Positions 43,300 through 53,590 are shown, counted from the stretch's first letter. The stretch: DNA of 64,000 nucleotides from an uncultured Roseovarius sp. (GCA_947503145.1 CANNCP010000008.1:140680-204679), one strand, 5' to 3'. Numbers and translations: made by a program. Notes: a model not told the origin generated them from the letters alone.

Positions 43300-44349
43300 T
43301 CAGGTTGCGGCGTTGGCACGTCGTACGCGCGCGGCTTGCGAGAATGACAGCAGTCGTTTGCTCTTTTCGTCCCACAGGTGCAGTCGGGCGCTGGCGATGC
43401 TCTGACGTATCGTCAGCCGGTTGCCATCGGCCAGTTCGGCATGGTCGCGCAGAACTTCGGGCAGGCGGTAGAACGGGATTCGGCTGTAGAGGTGGTGCAC
43501 GTGATGAATGCCGATATTCGCGCTGAACCAGTTCAGCACCGAGGGCAGGATATAGTGCGAACTGCCATGCAGCGCCGCATCGTGCAGTTTCCAGTGTTCG
43601 TCTTCGTCCCAATAGGTGGTTTCGAACTGGTGCTGAACATAGAACAGCCAGACACCGGCCGTTGCCGCCAGCAGGGTCGATGGCAGAAAGATCAACAAGA
43701 TCGGCATGATGCCACCGAAATACACGACCAGGGACAGGGCGGCGATGATCGCCACATTCGTACCCATCGCGCTCAGCCAGTACCGGGCATTCTCCATCAC
43801 CCCGAGAGGCAGGCGGTTCTGCAGGAGGAACAGATACCCCGGCCCCAGACCAAACAGGATGATGGGATGCCGGTAGAGCCGGTACATCAGGCGCGGAAAC
43901 CACGTCATGGCCTTGTACTCATCTACGGTCAGGGTATGGACATCGCCCATGCCACGCTTGTCCAGGTTGCCCGCGCTGCTGTGGTGAACGGAATGGGTGT
44001 GCCGCCAGACGTCATAGGGCGTCAGGGTGAACACGCCGATGGCCCGGCCCAGCCAGTCGCTGACTGTCCTGTTGTTGAAAAACGCACCATGGCCGCAATC
44101 GTGCTGGATCGCGAAGAGGCGTAGCAGAAAACCCGCATTGAGAACCGACAGGGCAAAGGTCAGGACATAGCTGTAGGACAATGCCCACCACGCCAGCGCC
44201 CACAGAAGGACAAAAGGCACGAAGCTGACGCTCAGCTCGAACGCGCTCTGGATCTGCCTGGGCTGCCGATAGGCTGCGAGTATCCTGACCCAGTCGCGCG
44301 GCGCGCGGGTGGTCGTCTGCTGTTTCTCAACGTCGAAGGTATCTGCCAT
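43300..44349 (-). CDS. Membrane fatty acid desaturase
   Basis: A 349-residue integral-membrane di-iron desaturase with the three histidine boxes: HDCGHG (box 1), HTHSVHH (box 2) and IHHVHH (box 3). Hydrophobic segments (VPFVLLWALAWWALSYSYV and the pair around ALSLVVYFGGIMPILLIFLP) separate the boxes as in the FA_desaturase family. It could be an acyl-lipid delta-9/delta-12-type enzyme or act on a carotenoid- or other hydrophobic substrate; regiochemistry cannot be read from sequence. The ATG giving MADTFDVEKQQ was chosen as the first start with normal family length. Confidence 0.88.
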   Translation of the reverse strand: MADTFDVEKQQTTTRAPRDWVRILAAYRQPRQIQSAFELSVSFVPFVLLWALAWWALSYSYVLTFALSVLNAGFLLRLFAIQHDCGHGAFFNNRTVSDWLGRAIGVFTLTPYDVWRHTHSVHHSSAGNLDKRGMGDVHTLTVDEYKAMTWFPRLMYRLYRHPIILFGLGPGYLFLLQNRLPLGVMENARYWLSAMGTNVAIIAALSLVVYFGGIMPILLIFLPSTLLAATAGVWLFYVQHQFETTYWDEDEHWKLHDAALHGSSHYILPSVLNWFSANIGIHHVHHLYSRIPFYRLPEVLRDHAELADGNRLTIRQSIASARLHLWDEKSKRLLSFSQAARVRRANAAT

Positions 44350-44719
44350 GCTGTTTCTTTTTATTGCTTTAATGATGTTTCGCGCCCATTCCGGGGCGAT
44401 GATTGGCCAGCGCGGAACAAATGCGGAAGCCGTATGTTTCGCGGTGTTTCCCAAAAGGCTGCATAACAGCTTTTTTGCAAAACGCGTTAAGAGTTCGGAT
44501 AAACCACCTGCCAAACATAGCAAGCCGTAACTTCGGGCCAGGTCGAGAAATCCGGCAACCGACCGCCCATGACTGTCTTTTCGGTTCCGAGGCCGGGCAA
44601 TTTCCGCAGGTCACGAATCCGTGACCGGGACGTATTGGCGGGGTTTCGTGCGGCATTTGTCTTCGGTCCATAAAAAGACCCCGCACAAGGCGGGGTCTTT
44701 GATACCTCGGTCGACCCGT
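44350..44719 (+). other. 370-bp intergenic region with one terminator
   Basis: No gene was seen. Besides the BMP-gene terminator at 44674-44700 it contains an imperfect palindrome around 44437-44490 (GTTTCGCGGTGTTTCCC and AAAACGCGTTAAG), weakly like the other intergenic repeats. The desaturase promoter should be at the left end. Confidence 0.5.
44674..44700 (-). terminator. Rho-independent terminator of the BMP-type ABC transporter operon
   Basis: On the minus strand AAAGACCCCGC pairs with GCGGGGTCTTT (11-bp stem, 5-nt loop) and is followed by a T-run. It lies 20 bp downstream of the binding-protein stop. Confidence 0.9.
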
Positions 44720-45793
44720 TTATTGTGGGATGGTGCCCTTGATGCCTTCAACGTAGAAGTTCATGCCGAGCAGTGTGTCGTCATCGGCGTGCTGCCCTTC
44801 TTCAAGCCACACCGATCCGTCCTGCTTGTTGAGCGGCCCGGTGAACGGGTGCTGCTCTCCTGATGCGATCGCATCCCTCAACGCAAGTGCTTCTTCCTTT
44901 ACCTCCGCCGGGACGCGGTCGGTGATCTCGCCGATTACGACCATGCCGTCGTCGATCCCGGCCCAGGTGTCCTGGCTTTCCCAGGTGCCGTCCATCACAG
45001 CGCCGACGCGCTCGATGTAATAGGGGCCCCAGTTGTCGATAATCGAGCTAACCCGTGGGGCGGGCTTGTACTCGGCCATATCGGAGGCCTGACCGAAGGT
45101 GATGATATCGCCCTTGGTCTTGGCCGCAGCGCTTGGTGCGGTCGAATCGGTATGTTGCAGGATCACGTCGTTACCCTGTTCGATCAGCGCGGTTGCGGCA
45201 TCGGCCTCTTTCGCCGGGTCGAACCAAGTGTAGGCCCAAATGATATTGAATTCGATATCCGGATTCACCCTCTTGGCCTGGATATAGGCCGCGTTGATAC
45301 CCCGGATCACCTCGGGGATCGGAAAGGAGCCGATATAGCCGATCTTGTTGGTCTTGGTCAGCCGACCTGCCAGCACACCCAGCACCGAGCGCCCCTCGTA
45401 GAAGCGGGCAGAGTAGGTGGCGAGGTTGTCGGCACGCTTGTACCCTGTGGCATGTTCGAATTTCACGTCCGGGAACTTGGCCGCGACATTGACCGTCGAA
45501 TCCATAAAGCCGAAGGACGTGGTAAAGATGATGTCGGCTCCACTTAGCGCCATCTGGGTGATCGCTCGTTCCGCATCCGCCCCTTCGGGCACGCTTTCTT
45601 GGTAAATGGTTTCGACCTTGTCGCCAAAGTGCTCTTCGACCGCCAGACGGCCCTGATTGTGCTCGTAGGTATAACCACCATCACCGATAGGGCCGACATA
45701 GATAAAGCCGACCTTGGTCTTTTCCTCGGCAATGGCCGTTCCGGCCAGTCCCAGCGCCAAAACGGCCCCGGTCAGCAATCTAGTGAATTTCAT
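44720..45793 (-). CDS. BMP-family ABC transporter substrate-binding protein
   Basis: A 357-residue receptor of the BMP/Med family that usually binds nucleosides or purines. The signal peptide is [20 protein letters not shown] with cleavage after AIA; no lipobox Cys is present, so it is a soluble periplasmic protein. Family landmarks are VGFIYVGPIGDGGYTYEHNQ, ADIIFTTSFGFMDSTVNVA and the IGYIGSFPIPEVIRGINA strand-helix. It is the last gene of the ATPase-permease-permease-receptor operon and is followed by a strong terminator. Confidence 0.92.
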   Translation of the reverse strand: MKFTRLLTGAVLALGLAGTAIAEEKTKVGFIYVGPIGDGGYTYEHNQGRLAVEEHFGDKVETIYQESVPEGADAERAITQMALSGADIIFTTSFGFMDSTVNVAAKFPDVKFEHATGYKRADNLATYSARFYEGRSVLGVLAGRLTKTNKIGYIGSFPIPEVIRGINAAYIQAKRVNPDIEFNIIWAYTWFDPAKEADAATALIEQGNDVILQHTDSTAPSAAAKTKGDIITFGQASDMAEYKPAPRVSSIIDNWGPYYIERVGAVMDGTWESQDTWAGIDDGMVVIGEITDRVPAEVKEEALALRDAIASGEQHPFTGPLNKQDGSVWLEEGQHADDDTLLGMNFYVEGIKGTIPQ

Positions 45794-45824
45794 TTTATTT
45801 CCCCCTTTGTGTTCAAGTTCTGCC

Positions 45825-46745
45825 TCAACTTGAGGCGTGAAAGATCCGGCCCAGCGACCCGGGCGCCCTGCTGCGATCCGCCGACAGGATGACCAGCACC
45901 AGGATTGTAATCAGATATGGTGACATGGAAAGGTATTCGACAGGAATATCAACCCCTGCCGCCTGCAGATTCAGTTGCAGCACCGTAACCCCGCCAAAGA
46001 GATAGGCTCCCAGCAGCACGCGCCCGGCCTTCCATGAGGCGAAGACCACCAGCGCCAGCGCGATCCAGCCGGCACCTGCGGTCATGCCTTCGGTCCATTG
46101 GGGCACACGCACAAGGCTGATATAGGCACCGCCCATACCCGCACAGGCCCCGCCAAAGAGAATGGCCATCACCCGCACGCGCACCACCTTGTAGCCCAGC
46201 GCATGGGCCGCATCGTGGTTCTCGCCCACCGCCCGCAGGATCAGCCCGGCGCGGGTGAGTTTCAGCAGCGCCCAGACCGCCAGCGTGAGTATCAGGCCGA
46301 AATACACCATCCAGTCATGCGCAAAGACGATTCGGCCCAGCACCGGGATATCACCCAACAGCGGGATATCCAGTTTGGCCGTGGGTGGCGGTCTGATCCC
46401 GACATAGGACTGGCCCAGAAGCGCGCTCAGCCCCAGACCAAAGAGCGTGAGCGCCAGCCCCGAGGCCACCTGGTTGGCCAGTGCGAACTGCGTGAGACCG
46501 GCAAAGAGCAGCGACAGAAGCGCCCCGCCCAGCGCCGCGCCGATGAACCCGGCTACAGGCGATCCGGTCTCGACCGCGATGGCAAAGCCGCAGATCGCGC
46601 CGGTGATCATCATGCCTTCGACCCCCAAGTTCAGCACGCCCGCGCGCTCCACCACCAGCTCTCCCAGACCCGCCAGCAGGATGGGGGTGGCAGCGACCAT
46701 GAGCGAGGCCAGCAAAAGGATCGGGTTGATCGAGGAAAGGTCCAT
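45825..46745 (-). CDS. BMP-type ABC transporter permease (second permease)
   Basis: A 306-residue branched-chain/ribose-type membrane permease. It contains ILLAGLGELVVERAGVLNLG and VEGMMITGAICGFAIAVETG, the conserved coupling region of nucleoside permeases of the NupQ/BmpC kind. About eight to nine hydrophobic segments are visible. Its start overlaps the first permease stop at base 46745. It pairs with its upstream neighbour to form the channel. Confidence 0.9.
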   Translation of the reverse strand: MDLSSINPILLLASLMVAATPILLAGLGELVVERAGVLNLGVEGMMITGAICGFAIAVETGSPVAGFIGAALGGALLSLLFAGLTQFALANQVASGLALTLFGLGLSALLGQSYVGIRPPPTAKLDIPLLGDIPVLGRIVFAHDWMVYFGLILTLAVWALLKLTRAGLILRAVGENHDAAHALGYKVVRVRVMAILFGGACAGMGGAYISLVRVPQWTEGMTAGAGWIALALVVFASWKAGRVLLGAYLFGGVTVLQLNLQAAGVDIPVEYLSMSPYLITILVLVILSADRSRAPGSLGRIFHASS

Positions 46746-47827
46746 TACGCCACCTCCGTCCGTTTCAGGCGCAGCCGGAACTGCACCAGTACATCCACCG
46801 CCAGCAGGAAGAACAGCAGCATCCCCTGAAACAGCTGGATCGCCGCGGCGGGCAGTTGCAGGTTTGATTGCGCGATCTCACCGCCGATATAGGTGAGCGC
46901 CATCAGAAGCCCCGCCAGCATGATCCCCACCGGATGCAGCCGTCCCAGAAAGGCGACGATGATCGCGGTAAATCCGTAACCCACATTGAAATCGATGCTG
47001 ACCTGCCCCGACGGCCCGGCGACCTCGAACATCCCCGCCAGCCCGGCCAGCGCGCCCGATATGCCAAGACAGAAGAGAATCAGCCGGTTTGGCCGCACCC
47101 CGGCAAAACGTGCCGCGCGCGGGGCCTGTCCGGTCAGGCGGATGTGATAGCCCAGGATGTGCCGGTTCAGCAGGATATAGGCAAAGATCACCGCAATCAG
47201 CGCCGCCGCCACCCCCCAATGCAGCCCGCTGCCGGTGATCAAATCGGCATTATGGGCCGCTTCGTAGTGCTGCAGGTTGCGGCTGCCCGGAAAGCCGTGG
47301 CCTTCGGGGTTGCGCATCAGTCCCAGCGACATGGCGGCCAGCAGTTGCTCGGCGACATAGACCAGCATCAGCGAAACCAGGATCTCGTTGGTCCCGAACT
47401 TCACCCGCAGCAGCGCCGGGATCATGCCCCAGGCCCAGCCACCAAAGGCCCCCGCGACGATCATCGCCGGAAAGATCAGCGCGCTCTGTGACGGATAGGC
47501 CGCCAGCGCCACGCCAGCGCCGCAGATCGCACCGAGGATATACTGCCCCTCTGCCCCGATGTTCCAGATACCCGCACGAAACCCCAGGCTGAGGCCAATG
47601 GCGATCAGCACCAGGGGCGCGGCCTTCACCAGAAGCTGCGGACGGTAATAGAATGCAAACTCGCCAAACAGCGGCTCCCAGAAGATCGTGGCGATTGCCT
47701 CGATCGGATCCTTGCCGAGCGCGGCAAACAGCACGCCCCCGGCGATCATCGTGATCACCACCGCCATGAGCGGTGTCAGATATACCCACATCCTTGACGG
47801 CTGCGGCCGCATCTCCAGCCTCAGCAT
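46745..47827 (-). CDS. BMP-type ABC transporter permease (first permease)
   Basis: A 360-residue permease with around nine hydrophobic segments. Landmarks are AAPLVLIAIGLSLGFRAGIW, then NIGAEGQYILGAICGAGVAL, and FGTNEILVSLMLVYVAEQLL; these match the NupP-type permease of nucleoside BMP transporters. It lies 51 bp after the ATPase gene stop and overlaps the second permease by one base. Confidence 0.9.
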   Translation of the reverse strand: MLRLEMRPQPSRMWVYLTPLMAVVITMIAGGVLFAALGKDPIEAIATIFWEPLFGEFAFYYRPQLLVKAAPLVLIAIGLSLGFRAGIWNIGAEGQYILGAICGAGVALAAYPSQSALIFPAMIVAGAFGGWAWGMIPALLRVKFGTNEILVSLMLVYVAEQLLAAMSLGLMRNPEGHGFPGSRNLQHYEAAHNADLITGSGLHWGVAAALIAVIFAYILLNRHILGYHIRLTGQAPRAARFAGVRPNRLILFCLGISGALAGLAGMFEVAGPSGQVSIDFNVGYGFTAIIVAFLGRLHPVGIMLAGLLMALTYIGGEIAQSNLQLPAAAIQLFQGMLLFFLLAVDVLVQFRLRLKRTEVA

Positions 47828-47878
47828 GATCCGCCCCTTCGCCCTTCATTTTTCCAGAAATACTCAAATTCCGGCGTG

Positions 47879-49396
47879 TCAGACATGCGCCACCTCCATG
47901 CCATGTGCGCCGCCCATCATCAGGCCGATCTCGTCCACACTCAGCCCCTGCGCGGGCCGTATCTCGGACAGGCGCCCCTCGTTCAGCGCGCCGAACCGGT
48001 CCGATATTTCCATCAACTCGTCAAGGTCCTGACTGATGCAGATCACCGCCGTCCCGCCCGCCGCCAGATCGAGCAGCGCCTGCCGGATCGCGGCGGCGGC
48101 GGCGGCATCGACGCCCCATGTGGGCTGGTTCACCACCAGCACATCGGGCCGTTGCAGCACTTCGCGGCCGATGACGAATTTTTGCAGGTTGCCGCCCGAC
48201 AGCGCCCGCGCCGCCACGTGCGTGCCGGGAGTGCGCACATCGAACGCCTCGATGATCCGGTGCGCAAACGCCTCGGCGGCCCCCCAGCGCAGGAAGCCGT
48301 GCCGCATCAACTGTTCGCGTTCGGCACCGGTCAGCAGGGCATTCTCGGTCAGGCTCATGTCCGGTGCGGCGGCATGGCCCAGCCGCTCTTCCGGGGCGGT
48401 CAGCAGGCCCATCTTGCGGCGCGGGCCAGGGCCGAGGCGGCCGATGGGCTGCCCCATGAACCGCACTGCATCCGCATCGCTGCGTATCTCGCCCGACAGG
48501 GCCGCCAGCAACTCGTCCTGCCCGTTTCCTGCCACGCCGCCCAGCCCGAGGATCTCGCCTCGCTGCACGCTCAGGCTGATACCCTTCAGCGATGTGCCAA
48601 AGGTATTGGGAGAGGTGGCGCTGAGATCTTTCAGTTCCAGCGCCACTCCGCCCAGATCGCGCCCGGCGCGCTTGGGGGCGGCAAAGGCACTGCCGACCAT
48701 CAACTCTGCCATGTCGCGCGCGCTGGTCTCGCGCGGGATACAGGTGCCGACATTCCTGCCCAGCCGCAGGATCGTGGCGCAATCGCAAAGCGCGCGAATT
48801 TCCTCCAGCTTGTGCGAGATATAGAGGATCGCGACCCCTTCGGTGGTGAGCTTGCGCAGTGTTTTGAAGAGGATGCTCACTTCCTGCGGGGTCAGCACCG
48901 ATGTGGGTTCGTCCATGATCAGCAGGCGCGGGTCCTGCAGCAGGCATCGGACAATCTCGACGCGCTGACGTTCGCCGGCCGACAGTTCGCCCACCGTGCG
49001 TGTCGGATCAAGCGGCAGGCCGTATGTTGTGGACACATCGCGGATGCGCGTGGCCAGATCGCCCATGGGCGGCGGGTTTTCCATGCCCAGCGCCACGTTC
49101 TCGGCCACGTTGAGCGCATCGAAGAGCGAAAAATGCTGAAACACCATCGCCACTCCGGCGGCGCGTGCCGCACTCGGCTCGGTCGGGGCGAACGGCTTGC
49201 CATGCAGCATCATCTGGCCGCTGTCGGGGCGTACGAGGCCATAGATCATCTTGACCAGCGTAGATTTCCCCGCGCCGTTCTCGCCCAGCAGCGCATGAAC
49301 TTCGCCGGGCTGAATCTCGAACGACACATTATCGTTGGCCACCACGCCCGGATAGGCTTTGGTCAGACCTGAAAGGTTCAGCAATGGCGTGTTCAC
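47879..49396 (-). CDS. BMP-type ABC transporter ATP-binding protein (two ATPase domains)
   Basis: A 505-residue tandem ATPase like those of ribose and nucleoside transporters (RbsA/NupO). Domain 1: Walker A LLGENGAGKSTLVKMI, signature LSAGERQRVEIVRCL, Walker B LLIMDEPTSVLTPQE. Domain 2 has a degenerate Walker A (LGGVAGNGQDELLAALSG), signature LSGGNLQKFVIGREV and Walker B-like VLVVNQPTWGVDAAA, where the usual Asp is Asn. Domain 2 is therefore probably the non-hydrolysing partner. First gene of the operon. Confidence 0.92.
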   Translation of the reverse strand: MNTPLLNLSGLTKAYPGVVANDNVSFEIQPGEVHALLGENGAGKSTLVKMIYGLVRPDSGQMMLHGKPFAPTEPSAARAAGVAMVFQHFSLFDALNVAENVALGMENPPPMGDLATRIRDVSTTYGLPLDPTRTVGELSAGERQRVEIVRCLLQDPRLLIMDEPTSVLTPQEVSILFKTLRKLTTEGVAILYISHKLEEIRALCDCATILRLGRNVGTCIPRETSARDMAELMVGSAFAAPKRAGRDLGGVALELKDLSATSPNTFGTSLKGISLSVQRGEILGLGGVAGNGQDELLAALSGEIRSDADAVRFMGQPIGRLGPGPRRKMGLLTAPEERLGHAAAPDMSLTENALLTGAEREQLMRHGFLRWGAAEAFAHRIIEAFDVRTPGTHVAARALSGGNLQKFVIGREVLQRPDVLVVNQPTWGVDAAAAAAIRQALLDLAAGGTAVICISQDLDELMEISDRFGALNEGRLSEIRPAQGLSVDEIGLMMGGAHGMEVAHV

Positions 49397-49844
49397 CTGC
49401 GTGTCTCCTCTGCGCGTGCGCGGGCGGTCAGGCCGCGCACCCTCTGCCGCTGGGGCCTGTCAGCTGCGCTATCGCCCGGCAAAGGCCTGTCTGGCAAGAC
49501 CGTCGTTTTGTTCAGGCTAAATGATATCTGCATTCAGTACTGCCCGCCGCGTTACCTCCGCCCTTATGGTGCCCGCCTCGATGCAGCGTAGAGGCGTGCG
49601 GGATTCAAGACACAACGCTACGCGGCGACGGGATGGCTTGGCAAGGGGCAGAAACGGCAGGGCTGAGGGCTTGGGTTGCCGCCGGTGGCGGAGATGCGAT
49701 AAATCCCTTTGTTCACCGGCTTTGGCCTGACGTCACGTCATCTTATTGGGAAGCAGACAGGACCTTCTTGTTCTATGCAGGAATGACGCAGCGTGGCCAA
49801 TCGGGTGCTGGCACGCGGGCCAGTGCTGTCCTAGACTGCGCCGC
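49397..49844 (+). other. 448-bp divergent region between the ABC operon and dnaE
   Basis: No gene was recognised. A reading frame open upstream of the dnaE ATG (from about 49746) has no polymerase-like sequence and is treated as noncoding. Divergent promoters for both transcription units should be here, but none is strong enough to mark. Confidence 0.5.
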
Positions 49845-52800
49845 ATGAGCAAAGCACCGCGATTCATTCACCTCAGGGTTCACACAGAGTATTCGTTGCT
49901 GGAAGGCGCTGTGCGGCTGAAGAAACTGCCGGACCTTTGCATTGATGCGGGCATGCCGGCAGTTGCGGTGACGGACACCAACAACATGTTTGCGGCGCTG
50001 GAATTCGCCGTGGGCGCGCAGGCGGCAGGTATTCAGCCGATCATGGGCTGTCAGGTCGATCTGGCCTATGTGCCCACCGCACCGGGCGAGCGTCCAAAGG
50101 CCCCGGCGCCTGTTGTGTTGCTGGCACAGAACGAGGCCGGGTACGAAAACCTGATGAAGCTCAATTCCTGCCTTTACCTGCGGGGCGATGGGCAGTTGCC
50201 GCATGTCACACCAGAGGATCTGGCGCAGTATGCGACCGGTATCATATGCCTCACCGGCGGGCCGGACGGACCGATCGGCAGGCTGTTGCGGGCCGGGCAG
50301 CGCCCCGCTGCCGAGGCGCTGATGGGCCAATTGGCAGCGATCTTTGCGGATCGGCTTTATGTCGAGTTGCAGCGCCACCCGGGTGAGGACGGTGCGCCCG
50401 AGGCCGAGCGGCTGACCGAACGTGGCCATGTGGAGATGGCCTATGCGATGGGTCTGCCACTGGTGGCCACCAACGATGTCTATTTTCCCAAGTCGAAGAT
50501 GTACGAGGCGCATGACGCGATGCTTTGCATTGCCGAAGGGTCCTATGTGGACCAGTCCGCACCGCGCCGCCGCCTGACTGCGCAGCATTATCTCAAGACG
50601 CCGCGCGAGATGGCGGCGCTCTTTTCCGATTTGCCCGAGGCGCTGGAAAATACCGTCGAAATCGCACAGCGCTGCGCCTTTGCCGCCTACCGGCGCGATC
50701 CGATCCTGCCCAGGTTCGCCGATAACGAGGTCGATGAGCTGCGCCGCCAAGCCAAAGAGGGGCTGGTCGAGCGACTGAAGGTGATTCCGCATGCCGCCTC
50801 GGTCGAAGACTATGAAAAGCGGCTGGAATTCGAGCTTGGGATCATCGAAGGCATGGGCTTTCCCGGCTATTTCCTGATCGTCGCTGATTTCATCAAATGG
50901 GCCAAGGATCGCGATATTCCGGTGGGGCCGGGGCGCGGATCGGGGGCAGGGTCGTTGGTGGCCTATGCGCTGACGATCACCGACCTGGATCCGCTGCGCT
51001 ATTCGCTGCTGTTCGAGCGGTTCCTGAACCCCGAACGGGTATCAATGCCCGACTTCGACATCGACTTCTGCATGGATCGCCGCGAGGAGGTGATCCACTA
51101 CGTGCAGGAGAAATATGGCCGTGACCGGGTGGGGCAGATCATCACCTTTGGCGCGCTGCTGTCCAAGGCCGCCGTGCGCGACATCGGGCGCGTGCTGCAG
51201 ATGCCCTACGGCCAGGTGGACCGCCTGTCCAAGATGATCCCGGTCGAGGGCGTGAAACCGGTCAGTATCGAACAGGCGCTGGCGCAGGAGGACCGGCTGC
51301 GCGAGGAGGCACGCAACGAGGAGGTCGTGGACCGGCTGCTGAAATACGGCATGCAGGTCGAGGGGCTGCTGCGCAATGCATCGACCCACGCGGCGGGCGT
51401 GGTGATCGGCGACCGGTCTCTGGACGAGTTGGTGCCGCTCTATCAGGATCCGCGCTCCGAGATGCCCGCCACACAGTTCAACATGAAATGGGTCGAGCAG
51501 GCGGGGCTGGTCAAGTTCGACTTTCTCGGGCTCAAGACGCTGACGGTGGTGCAGAACGCGATCGAGCAGATTCACGGCGGCGGGCGCGACCTGCACATCG
51601 CCGCCGATGGCAGCACGATCTACGAACCCTTCGAGGGGGCCGAGAACGATATCGGGCAGATCCCCCTGGATGACGCCAAGACCTATGACCTCTACGCCAG
51701 GGCGAAAACGGTCGCGGTGTTTCAGGTGGAAAGTTCGGGAATGATGGATGCGCTCAAGCGCATGAAACCCGACTGCATCGAGGACATCATCGCGCTGGTC
51801 GCGCTCTACCGGCCCGGCCCGATGGAGAACATTCCCAAGTTCTGCGAGGTCAAGAACGAACTGAGTGCGCGCGACACGCTGCATCCCAGCATCGATCACA
51901 TCCTCGACGAGACGCAGGGCATCATCGTCTATCAGGAACAGGTGATGCAGATCGCGCAGGAGATGGCCGGTTACAGCCTGGGCGGCGCGGACCTTCTACG
52001 CCGCGCGATGGGCAAGAAAATCCAGGCTGCGATGGATGCCGAGCGGCCCAAGTTCCTGAAAGGGGCTGCCGAAAACGGCGTAGACAAGGACAAGGCGATG
52101 GAGGTGTGGAACCTTCTCGACAAGTTCGCCAATTACGGATTCAACAAATCGCACGCAGCCGCCTACGCGGTGGTCAGCTATCAGACCGCATGGCTGAAGG
52201 CCAACCATCCGGTCGAATTCATGGCGGGGGTGATGAATTGCGATATCCATCTCACGGACAAGCTGGCAGTCTACTTCGAAGAGGTGAAGAAGGGGCTGGG
52301 ACTGCCCTATGCACCGCCTTGCGTGAACCGGTCCCAAGCGACCTTCATGGTCAAGGAAGACACGCTGCATTATGCGCTGGGCGCGCTCAAGAATGTGGGC
52401 GTCGAGGCGATGCGGCTGATCGTGGAGGGGCGCGGACAGCAGGACTTTGCCACGCTCTATGATTTCGCGCGCCGCGTTGATCTCAAGCGGATCGGCAAGC
52501 GACCGCTGGAGATGCTGGCGCGCGCGGGCGCATTCGACGTGCTCGACCGTAACCGCCGCCGGGTGTTCGAGGCGGTGGAGCCTTTGATGAACTATTCCGG
52601 CGCGATTTTTGACCAGAAGAACTCGAACCAGGTATCGCTCTTTGGCGAGGCGGGCGATGACCTGCCCGAGCCGCGTCTCGGCCCGGTGGACGATTGGCTA
52701 CCTGCCGAGCGGCTGACCGAGGAATTCAAGGCGGTGGGTTTCTACCTCTCGGGGCATCCGCTGGATGATTACATGGCTGCGCTGAAGCGCAAGGATGTCA

Positions 52801-53345
52801 GGACACTCGATGAGGTGATGGCACAGGCGGCGCGTGCGCCCTGCGTGCTCAGGATGGCCGGTGTCGTGGCCGGTCGGCAAGAGCGCAAATCGGCGCGTGG
52901 CAATCGCTTTGCCTTTGTCCAGTTGAGCGACACGACTGGCGGTTATGAAATCACGATGTTCTCCGAGACGCTGGAGAAATCGCGCGAACACCTGGAGACC
53001 GGCACACAGCTGGTGGTGACGGTCGAGGCGACGATGGAGGCCGAGCAACTGAAGTTGCTGGCGCGTAGCGTGGCGCCGATTGACGGTGTGGTGGCTGACG
53101 CGGGCAGCACGGGACTGCGTATTTTTGTTGATGCGCCGGATGCGATCAGGTCTGTCGCGAGTGTGCTGGAGAGTGCGCGCGAGGTGGCCAGGGCGGCGCG
53201 GCCCGGTCCGATCCGGTTCTGCCTGCTGTCTCCCGGCCTGCCCGGCGAGGTGGAACTGGACGCAGGGCGTGACTATCCGGTGAATCCGCAGATCAAAGGC
53301 GCGATCAAGAGCCTGGCGGGCGTGATGGATGTCGAGGAAATCTGA
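49845..53345 (+). CDS. dnaE: DNA polymerase III subunit alpha
   Basis: The replicative polymerase, 1166 residues. Domains in order: N-terminal PHP domain (FIHLRVHTEYSLLEGAVRLK, with His residues of the PHP site), palm with GPGRGSGAGSLVAYALTITD and the catalytic triad text MPDFDIDFCMD, the IDR/thumb-fingers region (FGALLSKAAVRDIGRVLQMP and AGYSLGGADLLRRAMGKKI), helix-hairpin-helix (NVGVEAMRLIVEGRG), and OB domain (LRMAGVVAGRQERKSARGNR). The ATG giving MSKAPRFIHLRV places the PHP strand at residue ~6 as usual. Standard full-length DnaE1, not the error-prone DnaE2. Confidence 0.97.
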   Translation: MSKAPRFIHLRVHTEYSLLEGAVRLKKLPDLCIDAGMPAVAVTDTNNMFAALEFAVGAQAAGIQPIMGCQVDLAYVPTAPGERPKAPAPVVLLAQNEAGYENLMKLNSCLYLRGDGQLPHVTPEDLAQYATGIICLTGGPDGPIGRLLRAGQRPAAEALMGQLAAIFADRLYVELQRHPGEDGAPEAERLTERGHVEMAYAMGLPLVATNDVYFPKSKMYEAHDAMLCIAEGSYVDQSAPRRRLTAQHYLKTPREMAALFSDLPEALENTVEIAQRCAFAAYRRDPILPRFADNEVDELRRQAKEGLVERLKVIPHAASVEDYEKRLEFELGIIEGMGFPGYFLIVADFIKWAKDRDIPVGPGRGSGAGSLVAYALTITDLDPLRYSLLFERFLNPERVSMPDFDIDFCMDRREEVIHYVQEKYGRDRVGQIITFGALLSKAAVRDIGRVLQMPYGQVDRLSKMIPVEGVKPVSIEQALAQEDRLREEARNEEVVDRLLKYGMQVEGLLRNASTHAAGVVIGDRSLDELVPLYQDPRSEMPATQFNMKWVEQAGLVKFDFLGLKTLTVVQNAIEQIHGGGRDLHIAADGSTIYEPFEGAENDIGQIPLDDAKTYDLYARAKTVAVFQVESSGMMDALKRMKPDCIEDIIALVALYRPGPMENIPKFCEVKNELSARDTLHPSIDHILDETQGIIVYQEQVMQIAQEMAGYSLGGADLLRRAMGKKIQAAMDAERPKFLKGAAENGVDKDKAMEVWNLLDKFANYGFNKSHAAAYAVVSYQTAWLKANHPVEFMAGVMNCDIHLTDKLAVYFEEVKKGLGLPYAPPCVNRSQATFMVKEDTLHYALGALKNVGVEAMRLIVEGRGQQDFATLYDFARRVDLKRIGKRPLEMLARAGAFDVLDRNRRRVFEAVEPLMNYSGAIFDQKNSNQVSLFGEAGDDLPEPRLGPVDDWLPAERLTEEFKAVGFYLSGHPLDDYMAALKRKDVRTLDEVMAQAARAPCVLRMAGVVAGRQERKSARGNRFAFVQLSDTTGGYEITMFSETLEKSREHLETGTQLVVTVEATMEAEQLKLLARSVAPIDGVVADAGSTGLRIFVDAPDAIRSVASVLESAREVARAARPGPIRFCLLSPGLPGEVELDAGRDYPVNPQIKGAIKSLAGVMDVEEI

Positions 53346-53365
53346 CGACCGGGGCGCCGGGGCAT

Positions 53366-53386
53366 AGATTTTTCGCAGAAAAATCT
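53366..53386. terminator. Hairpin between convergent dnaE and slyX
   Basis: AGATTTTT and AAAAATCT flank CGCAG, giving a symmetrical A/T-rich stem that could serve as a bidirectional terminator for the two convergent genes. Confidence 0.45.
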
Positions 53387-53395
53387 GTGTCGCGG

Positions 53396-53590
53396 TCAGT
53401 AATGTGGCGGGCGTTCGTCGCCAAGGACGACGGCGGCACCGTTGCTGTCCTCGCGCTCGGCCTCGCGGCGCATCAGTATCTCGGTCCGGCGGGTGAGAAC
53501 GTCGATCTCGCCCTGCTGCCGGGCCACGACATCCGACAGGTCTTCGACCGCGCGTATCAGGTGGGCCAGTTTTTCTTCGATTGCGTTCAT
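53396..53590 (-). CDS. slyX: SlyX family protein
   Basis: A 64-residue coiled-coil protein with the SlyX pattern: [20 protein letters not shown] and [20 protein letters not shown] heptads, ending in ERPPHY, the conserved Pro-Pro-His-Tyr C-terminus of the family. Function is unknown. It is convergent with dnaE. Confidence 0.9.
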   Translation of the reverse strand: MNAIEEKLAHLIRAVEDLSDVVARQQGEIDVLTRRTEILMRREAEREDSNGAAVVLGDERPPHY